From: Hyphomicrobiales bacterium
GTDB taxonomy: Bacteria; Pseudomonadota; Alphaproteobacteria; Rhizobiales; Rhizobiaceae
Assembly: GCA_900465675.1 (NCBI GenBank)
Contig: UBJR01000020.1
Span: 1 to 38,526 of the forward strand
Direction of reading: 5' to 3'
DNA length: 38,526 bases
Part shown: positions 1 through 8,864 of the stretch, one piece after another
How the letters are laid out: every line of letters begins with the position of its first letter
How positions within the stretch are numbered: the stretch's first letter is position 1
Translations under genes and position numbers: made by a program
The notes under the pieces: model-generated
What the model was told of the DNA's origin: nothing
Seen by the model: the letters and a program-made list of their open reading frames with translations, nothing else
Database searches by the model: none

Positions 1-84
1 CAACAGTATCGGCGCAAAGCAGCCGTTCGTGATCCCATCGCCCTGTTTCGGGCCGAGCATCCAGAGGCGCGAATTCCCACCTGA
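1..84 (+). CDS. Possible C-terminal tail of a gene cut by the window start
   Basis: The first frame is open from base 1 to a TGA at 82-84 and encodes 27 residues ending in FRAEHPEARIPT. The composition looks protein-like, but the piece is too short to name a family. It runs convergent to the VOC gene that follows. It could be chance. Confidence 0.3.
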   Translation, partial: QQYRRKAAVRDPIALFRAEHPEARIPT

Positions 85-111
85 TCCAAAACCGTTTCGC
101 GCCCACCACCG

Positions 112-486
112 TCACCTCACCGCCAGCGTCCGCGCCGTCAGCTTGTTCCCATCAGGATCGCGCAAATACGCCACAAACGCCCCATTCGGGCGCTCCGAGG
201 GCGGGCTTTCGATCGCCGTGCCGCCATGCGTGCTACCGGCGGCATGCCACGCCAGAACATGCTCCCGGCTCGCAGCACCGATCCCGATCGTCCCGCCGTT
301 GGCTGCCGTTGCCGGCTTGCCGTCGATCGGCGTGGTGATCATCAGCCGTCCGCCCTCATGGGCATAGATCAGCCGCCCTCGCGCATCCATCTCGCCTTGC
401 TTGCCGCCCAAGGCAGCGAAGGTGGCATTGTAAAAGCGTCTGGACCGCTCCAGGTCGTTGCTCCCGATCATGATGTGGGTGAACAT
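112..486 (-). CDS. VOC (glyoxalase/bleomycin-resistance fold) family protein
   Basis: A 124-residue single-domain protein beginning MFTHIMIGSNDLERSRRFY, the usual first strand and helix of a vicinal-oxygen-chelate fold. The end, YLRDPDGNKL, is the typical last metal-site strand of the family. Members are small cytoplasmic metal enzymes or binding proteins acting as dimers; the substrate cannot be read from sequence. GAGGAAGC lies just before the ATG and acts as ribosome binding site. The gene stands alone, in the same direction as the next gene upstream. Confidence 0.85.
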   Translation of the reverse strand: MFTHIMIGSNDLERSRRFYNATFAALGGKQGEMDARGRLIYAHEGGRLMITTPIDGKPATAANGGTIGIGAASREHVLAWHAAGSTHGGTAIESPPSERPNGAFVAYLRDPDGNKLTARTLAVR

Positions 487-600
487 GCTTCCTCTCCAGT
501 AAGCTTGCCATTCAGGGCAAATGCGGCTCGGACATAAACCCGCCGCTGCCGATCAGGGCTGCAATCGTTGCCGCAGCTTTGTGGCGCATCTGCGGCCCCT

Positions 601-957
601 TCACAAGGGCGAGGTATGACGGGCGGCAATGACCATAAAGCTCGCTTTTGTCGCAACGATGCCGAAAACCGAGGCGCCGGCCAGCATGCCCGCAATGGCG
701 TAAGGCCGCAGATTGAAAATCAAGCCAAGAAACCCGGTTATCGCGAGGCCACAGAGGAATTGGCCGGCGAGCAGCGATGCCACGGAGCCCGTTCCGTGCA
801 CAAAGAAGAATACCACGACTGACATCGGAACGCCCACAAAGACGGCCAATGCGCTTTTCCACGCTGAGCCGCCAGCGATCTTTCCGCCAAGTGCGCCGCC
901 AAGGAGCACCGCCAGAAAGAAGACGATCGGGATACTGAGTTTCTCTTCCAACGTCAT
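601..957 (-). CDS. Small multi-pass membrane protein, unknown function
   Basis: A 118-residue hydrophobic protein with about four membrane segments: near residues 8-28 (IPIVFFLAVLLGGALGG), 33-55, 60-82 and 86-108. There is no signal peptide or catalytic motif. I do not recognise the family. It is in the same direction as the VOC gene, with a gap of about 115 bases, so co-transcription is possible but not shown. Confidence 0.6.
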   Translation of the reverse strand: MTLEEKLSIPIVFFLAVLLGGALGGKIAGGSAWKSALAVFVGVPMSVVVFFFVHGTGSVASLLAGQFLCGLAITGFLGLIFNLRPYAIAGMLAGASVFGIVATKASFMVIAARHTSPL

Positions 958-1052
958 GGGGGCTTTCCGGGGAATGGTTGCTGTCGATGCTCGTTGGCAA
1001 CCTAAGATGCAGTGGTGCGGTTAAGAAACCGCACTAGTTTCTAGCCACTACC

Positions 1053-1946
1053 TTACAACGCCGAAACCCTGTTCCGCCCCGAGCGCTTCGACAGATACAA
1101 CCCCTCATCGGCACGCTTCAGGATATCGCTGGACGACCGGTCCGGCAGGCCGAATTCGGCCACGCCGCCGCTGATCGTCGATTCGTAGCGCAGGCTTTCC
1201 CGGAGGGTGGCGGGAATGCGTTCGCGCAGCCGCTCGGCGATCTCCAGCGCGTCGGTCTGGCGGGTGCCGGGCATAACCACCACGAATTCGTCGCCGCCGA
1301 AGCGGGCGACCATGTCGTCCTGGCGCAGGTGCTGGCGGCAGAGACGGGCGATCTCGATCAGCGCCGTGTCGCCGGCGTGATGGCCCATCTCGTCGTTGAG
1401 CCTCTTGAAATTGTCGAGGTCGAAGACCAGCACCGAGGTCTGGGATTTCTCGCGCTCGAAGACCGTCAGCCGCTGATCCAGCGTCTCGATCAGCTTGCGC
1501 CGGTTGTAGAGTCCGGTCAGCGCGTCGGTTTCGCTGAGCTGGCGCAGCTGCTGCTGCACCTCGTTCTTGCCGGTGATATTGCTCGCCACCCAGACGACGG
1601 CATCCTCGCCCTCCACCGGGAAGGGCAGCGCCTGGACGCGGCCCTCGAACCAGATCGAATGGCCGGGGCCATCGCCGGCACCTTTCACATCGGCGCCGCT
1701 GAGTTCGTATTCGACGATATGCAGCGCGCCGCTTGCAAGCGCCCGCTCGATCTCGGCGGCAAACCAGCGGGCCTTTTCCTCTTTCAGCACGTCATACATG
1801 GTGAGCCCGACAAGGCCGCTGCCGTCGTGATAATGCCGGAGATCCTTGCCGCCGAAGATCGCCGCATAGCGGCCGCTGCGGGTGAGAATGAAGGCGGGAT
1901 CCGGAAGGGAGGACAGGATCGACGTCAATTGCTGCTGCGTAAACAC
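1053..1946 (-). CDS. Diguanylate cyclase with N-terminal PAS domain
   Basis: Makes the second messenger c-di-GMP from two GTP. The GTG start at 1946 has AGAGGTGA six bases upstream and gives 297 residues; longer in-frame starts would run into the upstream DUF1003 gene. A PAS sensor domain covers about residues 5-125. A GGDEF domain follows, with the DALTGLYNRR entry motif at about 141-150 and an intact GGDEF at 217-221. RQDD at 208-211 sits exactly five residues before GGDEF, so the RxxD product-inhibition site is present. No membrane segment is seen, so it should be cytoplasmic. The signal sensed by the PAS domain is unknown. Confidence 0.92.
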   Translation of the reverse strand: MFTQQQLTSILSSLPDPAFILTRSGRYAAIFGGKDLRHYHDGSGLVGLTMYDVLKEEKARWFAAEIERALASGALHIVEYELSGADVKGAGDGPGHSIWFEGRVQALPFPVEGEDAVVWVASNITGKNEVQQQLRQLSETDALTGLYNRRKLIETLDQRLTVFEREKSQTSVLVFDLDNFKRLNDEMGHHAGDTALIEIARLCRQHLRQDDMVARFGGDEFVVVMPGTRQTDALEIAERLRERIPATLRESLRYESTISGGVAEFGLPDRSSSDILKRADEGLYLSKRSGRNRVSAL

Positions 1947-2079
1947 CCTGTCACCTCTCAGACGACGCGCGGGGAGGGCGCCTGTCATCTGCCTGTCAGT
2001 CTTTCGTCTGCCCAATCTGGCACAGCCGCATTGCATTTTTCTAAATGGGGGCCTGCGAGAGCTGACCGGGCATTTGTTA

Positions 2080-2988
2080 TCAGCCGTCCGTCTCATCCGC
2101 CTTCGGCGATGCGCTGAACAGGTTCTTCAGCGCGTTGGTCTTTGTCTTCTGCACCCTGCTCATCTTCAGCGCCCGGTTGGCGGCCTTGGCCTGTTCCAGC
2201 ATCATCTCGATCTGGATCTGTTGGATCTCGGTCAGCCGCTCCCATTGCCGGTTCAGGAGGTGATCGACCTTTTCGTGCAGGTGGCGGATTTCGAGCTCCG
2301 CCTTGAGGTTGACCTTGTAGTCGTTGAGCGCCCGCAACCGGTCCTTCGATTCCTGGCGGCGCTGGCTCATCATGATGATCGGTGCCTGCAGTGCGGCGAT
2401 GGTCGAGAGGATGAGGTTGAGGAGAATGAAGGGATAGGCGTCGAAGGCCCGCTGCTCGCCCATCAGGAAGTTGATGCCCATCCAGACGGCAAGGAAGAAG
2501 CAGAAGGAGATGATGAAGGTCCAGCTGCCGCCGAAGGTGGCAACGACATCGGCGACGCGATCGCCGATCGAGCGGCGCTCCTCGTAGTCCTCTTCGATGT
2601 TTTCGGCCAGCGTATCGTGGCTGCGCAGGCTCTCCACCACCTCGTCCTCGAGGTTGGAAAGTTCGCCGCGCTCGTCGCGCAGGAGCTCGGCGATATACTG
2701 GCCGCGATAGTCATCCACGACCTTGCGGTTGATATAGTCGTCCGAGCGCAGCCCCGGATGCTTCTGACGCATGAAATCGGCCAGAGACGGGCGCAGGTCA
2801 TCGAAGTGGATGGCATCCTTCTTCTTCAGCGTAGCACCGGTGATCGCGTCGACCAGGCGCACGGACTTCGCCTTGGCCTGCGCCAGGCTGTCGCTGTAGT
2901 CCTTCATCTCGACGGTGGCGGCCTCGCCATGTCCGGCATCGAAATCCACGATCCCGCCTGCGAAATCCAGGGGCTTTTCTTCTGCCAT
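2080..2988 (-). CDS. DUF1003 family inner-membrane protein
   Basis: A 302-residue protein with a soluble N-terminal half. Two membrane segments lie at about 156-177 and 184-207, joined by a short loop, the hallmark of DUF1003. A long charged helical tail of coiled-coil character follows at about 208-275 (SQRRQESKDRLRALNDY and onward). The molecular function of the family is not established. AGAGGA precedes the ATG. It lies directly upstream of the PAS-GGDEF gene in the same direction, about 130 bases away, so the two may share a transcript. Confidence 0.85.
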   Translation of the reverse strand: MAEEKPLDFAGGIVDFDAGHGEAATVEMKDYSDSLAQAKAKSVRLVDAITGATLKKKDAIHFDDLRPSLADFMRQKHPGLRSDDYINRKVVDDYRGQYIAELLRDERGELSNLEDEVVESLRSHDTLAENIEEDYEERRSIGDRVADVVATFGGSWTFIISFCFFLAVWMGINFLMGEQRAFDAYPFILLNLILSTIAALQAPIIMMSQRRQESKDRLRALNDYKVNLKAELEIRHLHEKVDHLLNRQWERLTEIQQIQIEMMLEQAKAANRALKMSRVQKTKTNALKNLFSASPKADETDG

Positions 2989-3172
2989 CCGACGATCCTC
3001 TGTGCCGATTTCCTGCGCCTCTAAACGTCAAATCGAACAGGATAGTGACATTGTTCTGCGATCCCGGCGAGGCCATTTGCCGCTGCCAGGATGGCTGCCG
3101 GAGCGGGCCGATGGCGGGGACTGGCCATGCGCGATTAACGGCATCAAAAGCTTTTTGCCGTATCGGAACGTC

Positions 3173-4894
3173 ATGATCTCGAGTGGACTTCGAAACATAT
3201 TTTCGGCGGCCGCTCTGCTCCTGGTGATGCTGCTGCCTGCTGGCGCCGCATCGGCCGGCGAAGCGGAGTCCTTGGGGATTCGCAGTTCCTGCCATGCCTC
3301 CGCCACGCTTTCGGAAGACTTGGCCGCCATTGTCAGGAACGAGGCACGCTGGTCCTGCGGCACCCAGGAATACTCCCTCGATGCCGAGCGCGTGCTGCTG
3401 CGCTTCGACATTGCCCCCGGCGAGACACTCCCCCGCTATTTCCTCTCCAGGCGCAGCGCGCTTGAGGCTGTGCATCTGCTTGCTATCAACAGCGATCGCG
3501 CAATCAGGGAAAACACCATTGCCGCCGCCGCCCTGCAGAGCTCGATGGCCGGCGGCTATTTCAAGGCGCCCCTGCCGGAGCTGACCGGAGAGACCAGGCA
3601 GGTCGTCGCCGTCATCGACCTGCCGAGCCACAAGATGACGCTGGAGCGCGCCTATCTCGCCCCGGCGGATGGCGCCGGTGGCGTCAGTGACATGCGCTTC
3701 GCGCTGATCCTCGCCGGGCTTGCCGGCATGCTCGTCATGCCGCTGATCTTCAACGCCGCCTTCTACCGGGCGCTGCGCGAAACCTTCGTTCTCTGGCACA
3801 CGGCGCTGACATTCTCGCTGCTGGCGACCATTCTCGTCACATCCGGCCTGTCGGTCCTGCTGTTCGATCCGCCCGCAATGACGCTGAGCTGGATGACGAC
3901 GGTGATCTTCGGCATGACGGTCGCATCCGGCGCAATGTTCACCCACAGCTTCGTCGAGCCCGGCCGGATGCATCCGTGGCTGCGCCGCGCGCTGCCCTGG
4001 TGCGCCGCCTGGGCGATCGTCCTCAGCGTCTTTCACGCGGCCTTCCCCTTCGTCGCCCGCCCCATCCAGTCGAGCGCCTACACGGCGGCTTTTGCCCCCG
4101 TGCTTGCTCTCTTCATGCTGTCGATGATCGATGCCTGGCGCCGCGGCAGCCGCGCCGCCCGCTACCAGGCGATCGGTTACCTGCCGATGGTCGTGGTCGG
4201 CCTGATCCGTCTGGTGACCGGCATCGTTCCCTGGCTGCCGAGCACCGATGCGACGCTGCTCTTCTATGCCGGTTGCGTCTGCGAAGTCGTCTTCACCACG
4301 CTCGGCGTGGCCGAGCGCTTCGTCACCATGAAGCGCGAGCGCGACCGCGCCCGCAACGAAGCCGAACTGCTGGAACGTCTCTCCGAAACCGACGCCCTGA
4401 CGGGCTTGCTGAACCGAAGGGCGATCGAACTGCGTTTCGAGCAACTTCGCGCCGAGGGCTTCACGACGCTCGCGATCATCGACCTCGATCATTTCAAGGC
4501 GATCAACGACGTCAACGGCCACAGCACCGGAGACGAGGTGCTGAAGGCCGTCGCCAATGCCCTCCAGCCCGGCCCAAGCGTCCGCGCCTACCGCCTCGGC
4601 GGCGAGGAATTCGTGCTGCTGCTGCGCGGCGAGGACGCCGGGACCCAGGCCGAACTCCGCCGCCAGGCCATCCCCGCCATCGTCGCCCACACGGTCTCCG
4701 GCCTCGAACGGCCGGTCACCGCCAGCATGGGCATCGCCGATCTCCTCAGCGACGAGGATTTCGCGGCCCTCTATGAACGGGCCGACAAGCTGCTCTATGA
4801 AGCCAAGAGCGCCGGTAGGAACCGGACGCGGAGTGCGGTGAGGGTGGTTGAGGTGGAGCAGGGGTTCGCGGGTGAGCGGGCGATGAGTGCGTGA
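3173..4894 (+). CDS. Membrane diguanylate cyclase, 7TMR-DISM-like sensor with GGEEF domain
   Basis: The ATG at 3173 is chosen because it begins a clear signal peptide (SAAALLLVMLLPAGAASA); upstream in-frame codons read as non-coding. The 573-residue protein has a periplasmic domain (about 27-170), seven membrane segments (about 175-380) and a cytoplasmic GGDEF domain starting at DALTGLLNRR (407-416). The active-site loop is GGEEF (476-480), a functional variant. No RxxD lies five residues upstream, so product inhibition at that site is not expected, unlike the neighbouring cyclase. The architecture matches 7TMR-DISM receptors, which sense an outside ligand and signal through c-di-GMP. It is divergent from the DUF1003 gene. 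Confidence 0.9.
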   Translation: MISSGLRNIFSAAALLLVMLLPAGAASAGEAESLGIRSSCHASATLSEDLAAIVRNEARWSCGTQEYSLDAERVLLRFDIAPGETLPRYFLSRRSALEAVHLLAINSDRAIRENTIAAAALQSSMAGGYFKAPLPELTGETRQVVAVIDLPSHKMTLERAYLAPADGAGGVSDMRFALILAGLAGMLVMPLIFNAAFYRALRETFVLWHTALTFSLLATILVTSGLSVLLFDPPAMTLSWMTTVIFGMTVASGAMFTHSFVEPGRMHPWLRRALPWCAAWAIVLSVFHAAFPFVARPIQSSAYTAAFAPVLALFMLSMIDAWRRGSRAARYQAIGYLPMVVVGLIRLVTGIVPWLPSTDATLLFYAGCVCEVVFTTLGVAERFVTMKRERDRARNEAELLERLSETDALTGLLNRRAIELRFEQLRAEGFTTLAIIDLDHFKAINDVNGHSTGDEVLKAVANALQPGPSVRAYRLGGEEFVLLLRGEDAGTQAELRRQAIPAIVAHTVSGLERPVTASMGIADLLSDEDFAALYERADKLLYEAKSAGRNRTRSAVRVVEVEQGFAGERAMSA

Positions 4895-4965
4895 GGGGCG
4901 GGCTGCGCCTGTCAGGTAGCCCGCCTAACCGTTGCCTTAAACGTAGCCGCTATCGGCTATCGCGT

Positions 4966-5085
4966 TCACATCATCGGCACAGTAACGATCAGAACGACTG
5001 CCAGTCCCGCGAGCAGGACTGATGTTTCGATCATGAAGATGGCGATCTGCCGGCTAGACATTTCAGGAAAAAGGGATTTCATCAT
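4966..5085 (-). CDS. 39-residue single-pass membrane microprotein
   Basis: An ORF of 39 codons beginning MMKSLFPEMSSRQ, followed by one continuous hydrophobic stretch (about residues 22-37, SVLLAGLAVVLIVTVP) and ending PMM. AGGAGC sits just upstream of the double ATG, a good ribosome binding site, and AT-rich DNA upstream (5085-5180) is promoter-like. These support a real gene despite its size. It is probably an inner-membrane peptide; no function is recognised. It sits alone between the 7TM cyclase and an SDR gene. Confidence 0.55.
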   Translation of the reverse strand: MMKSLFPEMSSRQIAIFMIETSVLLAGLAVVLIVTVPMM

Positions 5086-5189
5086 TTGCTCCTATTAAAA
5101 ATATTATTCTAACAGGACCACCGTATCACCAAAGATAATCGAAAAGTTTTTTATTTTCGAATTTGCTAAAATTTTCTTAATGGCTGGTC

Positions 5190-5213
5190 GCGGCCCGGGT
5201 TGCCCGGGGCCGC
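5190..5213 (-). terminator. GC-rich hairpin downstream of the SDR gene
   Basis: Arms GCGGCCCGGG and CCCGGGGCCGC pair around a three-base loop with one bulged base. It lies 37 bases past the stop of the 5250-5978 gene. There is no immediate U-run, so it is a weak terminator candidate. Confidence 0.35.
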
Positions 5214-5249
5214 TCTCCAGCTTGCGAGCGCGTCACAGCGCCCGCGGGA

Positions 5250-5978
5250 TCACCAGGGCAGCACGCCATTGTGGTTGAAGTAGCCCGCTGTCGGCCCGTC
5301 CTCGCCGAGCGTCGCCAGCTTCACCGCCACTTCGGCTGCCTCTTCCACCGTCCGGTAGCCGCTATTGCCGTTCATCTCGGTCGCCGTATAGCCGGGGTCG
5401 GCGGCGTTGACCTTGATGCCGAAGGGTTCGGCGGCCTTGGCGAGCGAGACGGTGGCGGCGTTGAGTGCCGATTTCGAGCTGTTGTAGCCGAGCGCGTTGA
5501 CGGCGTAGAATTCGTTGTCGGGGTCGAGCAGCGACTGGATCGAGCCGAGCTCGCTGCTCATCATCACGATCCGTCCCGCACCCGACGCCTTCAGCAGCGG
5601 CAGGAAGGCCTGTGTCACGCGGATCGGCCCGAAGACGTTCACCTCGTAGACGTTCTTGGTGATGCCGATCGGCTCATCGAGCGGCGAGATGCCAAAGCCG
5701 TCGGCGATCCCGGCATTGTTGACGAGGGCATCGAGCGTGCCGGTCTGTCCGGCAAGCGCCTTTGTGGCGGCCGCCACGCTGCTATCATCGGTGACGTCGA
5801 GCTCGAGCCAGTGCGCGTCGAACCCTTCAGCTTTCAGCCTGGCGGCGGCCGCTTCGCCACGGCTCTGGTCGCGGGCACCCAGCCAGACGCGATAGCCTTC
5901 CGATGCCAGCCGCCGGGCGATTTCGAAACCGATGCCCTTGTTCGCGCCGGTAACAACTGCAGTCTTGATCCTGGTCAT
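5250..5978 (-). CDS. Short-chain dehydrogenase/reductase (classical SDR)
   Basis: A 242-residue cytoplasmic NAD(P)H-dependent oxidoreductase. TGANKGIG near residues 10-17 is the cofactor-binding glycine motif, NNAG follows in the middle, and the catalytic YNSSK lies near residue 168. Length and motif order fit a classical SDR. GGAG is placed eight bases before the ATG. It is divergent from an AraC-type regulator, a common arrangement for regulator-controlled SDRs. The substrate cannot be predicted. Confidence 0.9.
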   Translation of the reverse strand: MTRIKTAVVTGANKGIGFEIARRLASEGYRVWLGARDQSRGEAAAARLKAEGFDAHWLELDVTDDSSVAAATKALAGQTGTLDALVNNAGIADGFGISPLDEPIGITKNVYEVNVFGPIRVTQAFLPLLKASGAGRIVMMSSELGSIQSLLDPDNEFYAVNALGYNSSKSALNAATVSLAKAAEPFGIKVNAADPGYTATEMNGNSGYRTVEEAAEVAVKLATLGEDGPTAGYFNHNGVLPW

Positions 5979-6125
5979 GTCTCACTCCGTTTGTGGAGCC
6001 TTAGACATCGTGCCGATCGCGATCGCAGCGTGAGCCGCAAAATCCCGGCTTCTTGCCTAATCCTCCTGACCTGCTGTCCGCAAAGCGCCGCTCTCTTGTC
6101 TTGCGTTCGGCGGCCATGCCACCAT

Positions 6126-7034
6126 ATGTCCATGATGGAAACGATGGATGAATTGCGCGATCGGGCGCTGAGACATGCGCAGGGGCAGCGCACGCAAACC
6201 GCTGTCCCGCGGGTGACGATCACCAAGGATGCGGCGCTGACGGGGATGACACCCGGCATCTATGAGCCGATGGTCTGCCTCGTCCTGCAGGGCGCGAAAT
6301 GTGCGTTGATCGGCGACAGGCGGCTGCATTACGACCGTGCCAGCTATTTCGTTGCCAGCATCGAGGTTCCCGGCGCCTGCCAGATTGTCGAGGCGCGCCC
6401 CGATACACCCTATCTCGCCGTCGCCCTGACGCTCGATATCCCTGTTGTCGCCGAAATCATCATGGACATGCCGGGCCTGCCGCCGATGGCCGATGGTCCC
6501 GGTTTCGGCATCAGTCCTGTCACGCCCGATCTTGCCGATGCCTGGCTGCGGCTGATCAAGCTGCTCGACACGCCCTCGGATATCACGATCATGGCGCCGA
6601 TGCTGGAGCGCGAGATCATCTACCGCGTGCTGCTCGGCCCGCATGGGCCGATGCTGCGCCAGCTGGCCCGCAGCGACAGCCGTCTCGGCCAGATCCGCCG
6701 CGCCATCAGCCATATCCGCGACAATTTCGATCAGCCCATCACCATCGAAACGCTCGCCTGCATCGCCGGCATGAGCCCGTCGGTGTTCCACAAGCACTTC
6801 AAGGATGTGACGGCGATGAGCCCGATCCAGTATCAGAAGAAGCTGCGGCTGCACGAGGCCCGTCGCCGGCTGCTGGCCGATCCCGGCGATACGGCACGCG
6901 TGGCCTTTTCGGTGGGCTATGAAAGCGCCACCCAGTTCAGCCGCGAATATGCCCGCCAATTCGGCGCTCCGCCCGCCCGCGATGCCGGAAGGCTCAGGGA
7001 GCGCGGGACGCATCGCCAATTGATCGACGGCTGA
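6126..7034 (+). CDS. AraC-family transcriptional regulator
   Basis: The ATG at 6126 gives 302 residues; further ATGs at 6132, 6135 and 6144 are also possible. The N-terminal half resembles the AraC_N-type ligand-binding domain (IYEPMVCLVLQGAK). The C-terminal half carries two helix-turn-helix motifs: ETLACIAGMSPSVFHKHFK, then the VAFSVGYESATQFSREYARQFG signature. It is divergent from the 5250-5978 SDR across about 150 bases, so it probably controls that gene and itself. This is inference from layout. Confidence 0.92.
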   Translation: MSMMETMDELRDRALRHAQGQRTQTAVPRVTITKDAALTGMTPGIYEPMVCLVLQGAKCALIGDRRLHYDRASYFVASIEVPGACQIVEARPDTPYLAVALTLDIPVVAEIIMDMPGLPPMADGPGFGISPVTPDLADAWLRLIKLLDTPSDITIMAPMLEREIIYRVLLGPHGPMLRQLARSDSRLGQIRRAISHIRDNFDQPITIETLACIAGMSPSVFHKHFKDVTAMSPIQYQKKLRLHEARRRLLADPGDTARVAFSVGYESATQFSREYARQFGAPPARDAGRLRERGTHRQLIDG

Positions 7035-7050
7035 AGAAGCGCAGCGAGCG

Positions 7051-7416
7051 CTACGATTTTGGCTCTGACGTGCGGTACCGATCGAGCTTCCGCAGAATGA
7101 AATCCTCTATCTTCCGCAGCTCGGCGAGCTTGCCCCTGACGATATCGAGGCGTTCTTCGAGAAAACTCACGGTCTCCGCGGCGGTGACTTCGCGCTGCCC
7201 GTAAGTATCGAGGATCGGCCCGATTTCCTTCAGCGAAAGGCCAAGCTGCTGCGCCTGGCGAACGTGCTCGATCCTCTGGATGGCACTCGCGTCATAGTCC
7301 CGGTAGACGCGGCTTCCCGCGTGCCGCTCGGTCGATCGGATCAGGCCGATCTCTTCATAGTGCCGGATCCCGTCCTTCGACATGCCGGAGATGCGGGCGA
7401 GTTCGCCGATGAGCAT
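7051..7416 (-). CDS. MerR-family transcriptional regulator
   Basis: A 121-residue regulator. The N-terminal winged helix-turn-helix reads MLIGELARISGMSKDGIRHYEEIGL, followed by the YRDYD wing typical of MerR. A dimerisation coiled coil covers about 80-113 (FLEERLDIVRGKLAELRKIE). No cysteine metal site is visible, so a metal sensor is unlikely; small-molecule or redox control is open. It is divergent from the SDR at 7499, its likely target. Confidence 0.92.
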   Translation of the reverse strand: MLIGELARISGMSKDGIRHYEEIGLIRSTERHAGSRVYRDYDASAIQRIEHVRQAQQLGLSLKEIGPILDTYGQREVTAAETVSFLEERLDIVRGKLAELRKIEDFILRKLDRYRTSEPKS

Positions 7417-7427
7417 TTTTAAACCGC

Positions 7428-7470
7428 TTGACTGTGGGGTTTCCCGATAGATTACGAAGGAAACAGTTTC
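7428..7470 (+). promoter_or_regulatory. MerR/SDR divergent promoter region with palindrome
   Basis: TTGACT at 7428-7433 is a plausible -35 box for the SDR gene; a clear -10 box is not evident. MerR-type promoters often have a stretched 19-20 base spacer, which would place TACGAA (7453-7458) as -10. GAAAC-A-GTTTC at 7460-7470 is a perfect 11-base palindrome and a candidate operator. Confidence 0.35.
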
Positions 7471-7498
7471 GTTTCAACCGATAAGTCCGAGGTTCAGA

Positions 7499-8320
7499 AT
7501 GCCCGCATCGCAAAAGCCCGTCGCCCTCGTCACCGGGGCCTCATCCGGCATGGGAAAGGATTTCGCCATGCGCCTGCTGGCGGAAGGCTATGTGGTCTAT
7601 GCGGCGGCGCGCCGCCTGGAGCGCATGCAGGATATCGTCGCCAGGGGCGGTCTGGCGATTGCCATGGACGTCACCGATGACGCCTCGATGCTTTCAGGCG
7701 TCGAGCAGATCATTGGCGAGCAGGGGCGCATCGACGTCCTCGTCAATTGCGCCGGCTACGGCCAGTATGGCGCCATCGAGGACGTGCCGATCGATCTCGC
7801 CCGGCGGCAGATGGAGGTGAACCTCTTCGGGGTTGCCCGGCTGACCCAGCTCTGCCTGCCACATATGCGCGCCCGCAAGTTCGGCCGCATCGTCAATATT
7901 TCTTCGATCGGCGGCAAGCTCACCACCCCGCTCGGCGGCTGGTATCACGCATCGAAATTCGCGCTCGAAGGCTGGTCCGACGTGCTGCGCAACGAGGTGC
8001 GCGGCTTCGGCATCGACGTCATCGTTATCCAGCCGGGCGGCATCGAAACCGAATGGAGTGATATCGCCACTGGCGAGGCATCCCGCATCTCAGGGTCCCG
8101 TCCCTATGGAAAGCTCGTCCAGGCCTTGGTTCGCGGTCAGTCGAGAATGCGCAAGGCGCCGCCGCCATCGGTCATCACCGCGCTGCTCAGCAAGGCGGTC
8201 GGCGCAGCCCGGCCGCGCACACGCTATGCCGGTGGCATGCTGGCCAAGCCGCTGCTGCTTCTGCGCCGCTGGTTGCCGGACCGTATGTTCGATCGATTGA
8301 TCATGTCGGCCTTCCGCTAA
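7499..8320 (+). CDS. Short-chain dehydrogenase/reductase
   Basis: A 273-residue SDR. TGASSGMG (about 13-20) binds the cofactor. The usual NNAG motif is NCAG here (VLVNCAGYGQYG), and the catalytic YHASK lies near residue 150, after SSIGGK. The C-terminus has an extra roughly 40-residue basic and hydrophobic extension (LAKPLLLLRRWLPDRMFDRLI), as in retinol-dehydrogenase-like SDRs, which may attach to membranes. It is divergent from a MerR regulator. Confidence 0.9.
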   Translation: MPASQKPVALVTGASSGMGKDFAMRLLAEGYVVYAAARRLERMQDIVARGGLAIAMDVTDDASMLSGVEQIIGEQGRIDVLVNCAGYGQYGAIEDVPIDLARRQMEVNLFGVARLTQLCLPHMRARKFGRIVNISSIGGKLTTPLGGWYHASKFALEGWSDVLRNEVRGFGIDVIVIQPGGIETEWSDIATGEASRISGSRPYGKLVQALVRGQSRMRKAPPPSVITALLSKAVGAARPRTRYAGGMLAKPLLLLRRWLPDRMFDRLIMSAFR

Positions 8321-8338
8321 CCGGCCGCTGTGTTGCCT

Positions 8339-8761
8339 TCAGGCCGCCGCGCGAACGCGTGCCTCTTCGCGAATGCGGTTGACCATCGAGCGCAGCCCGT
8401 TGGAGCGCTGCGCCGAAAGGTTTTCGACGAGGCCGATCTTGGCGAAAGTCTCGAAGGCATCGAGTGCTGCGATCTCGGAGGCGGTCTTGCCGGAATAGGT
8501 GGCAAGCACGATGGCGACGAGGCCGCGGACGATATGGGCGTCGGAATCGCCCTCGAAGGTCATCACCGGATTGTCGGGGTTGCCATCGGTATGCGTCACC
8601 AGCCACACTTGGCTGGCGCAGCCCATCACCTTGTTGGCGGATGTCTTCTTCTCGTCCGCAAGATCGGGCAGCGCCTTGCCGAGCTCGATCACATAGCGGT
8701 AGCGGTCTTCCCAGTCGTCGAGGAAGGAGAAGTCGTCGATGATTTCGTCAAGCGATGCCAT
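8339..8761 (-). CDS. sufE: SufE-type cysteine desulfuration protein
   Basis: A 140-residue protein of normal SufE length. The family accepts sulfur from the SufS cysteine desulfurase and passes it to the Fe-S scaffold in the cytoplasm. The acceptor cysteine is in the conserved MGCASQVWL segment near residues 46-54, and the N-terminal helix DDFSFLDDWEDRYRYVIELG is typical. No other suf gene is nearby, as is common for a detached sufE. It converges with the 7499-8320 SDR. Confidence 0.93.
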   Translation of the reverse strand: MASLDEIIDDFSFLDDWEDRYRYVIELGKALPDLADEKKTSANKVMGCASQVWLVTHTDGNPDNPVMTFEGDSDAHIVRGLVAIVLATYSGKTASEIAALDAFETFAKIGLVENLSAQRSNGLRSMVNRIREEARVRAAA

Positions 8762-8824
8762 GGGAGCGGGGCCTTTCAGTGATGCCCTGCATATAGGGGA
8801 AGTGCAGCTCTTTTTGAACCGTTA

Positions 8825-8864
8825 AAAAAGAAAACGCCGTGAAGGATGGGCATCCTCACGGCGT
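8825..8864 (-). terminator. Rho-independent terminator of the DUF5330 gene
   Basis: On the minus strand ACGCCGTGA and TCACGGCGT form a stem, extended inward by GGATG/CATCC, followed by TTTTCTTTTTT. It lies about 110 bases past the stop of the 8971-9489 gene and before sufE. Confidence 0.85.

Noticed and set aside
2798..4690. 630-codon open frame on the minus strand
   Set aside because: It runs antisense to the membrane diguanylate cyclase and into the DUF1003 gene; the composition is typical of a GC-rich shadow frame.
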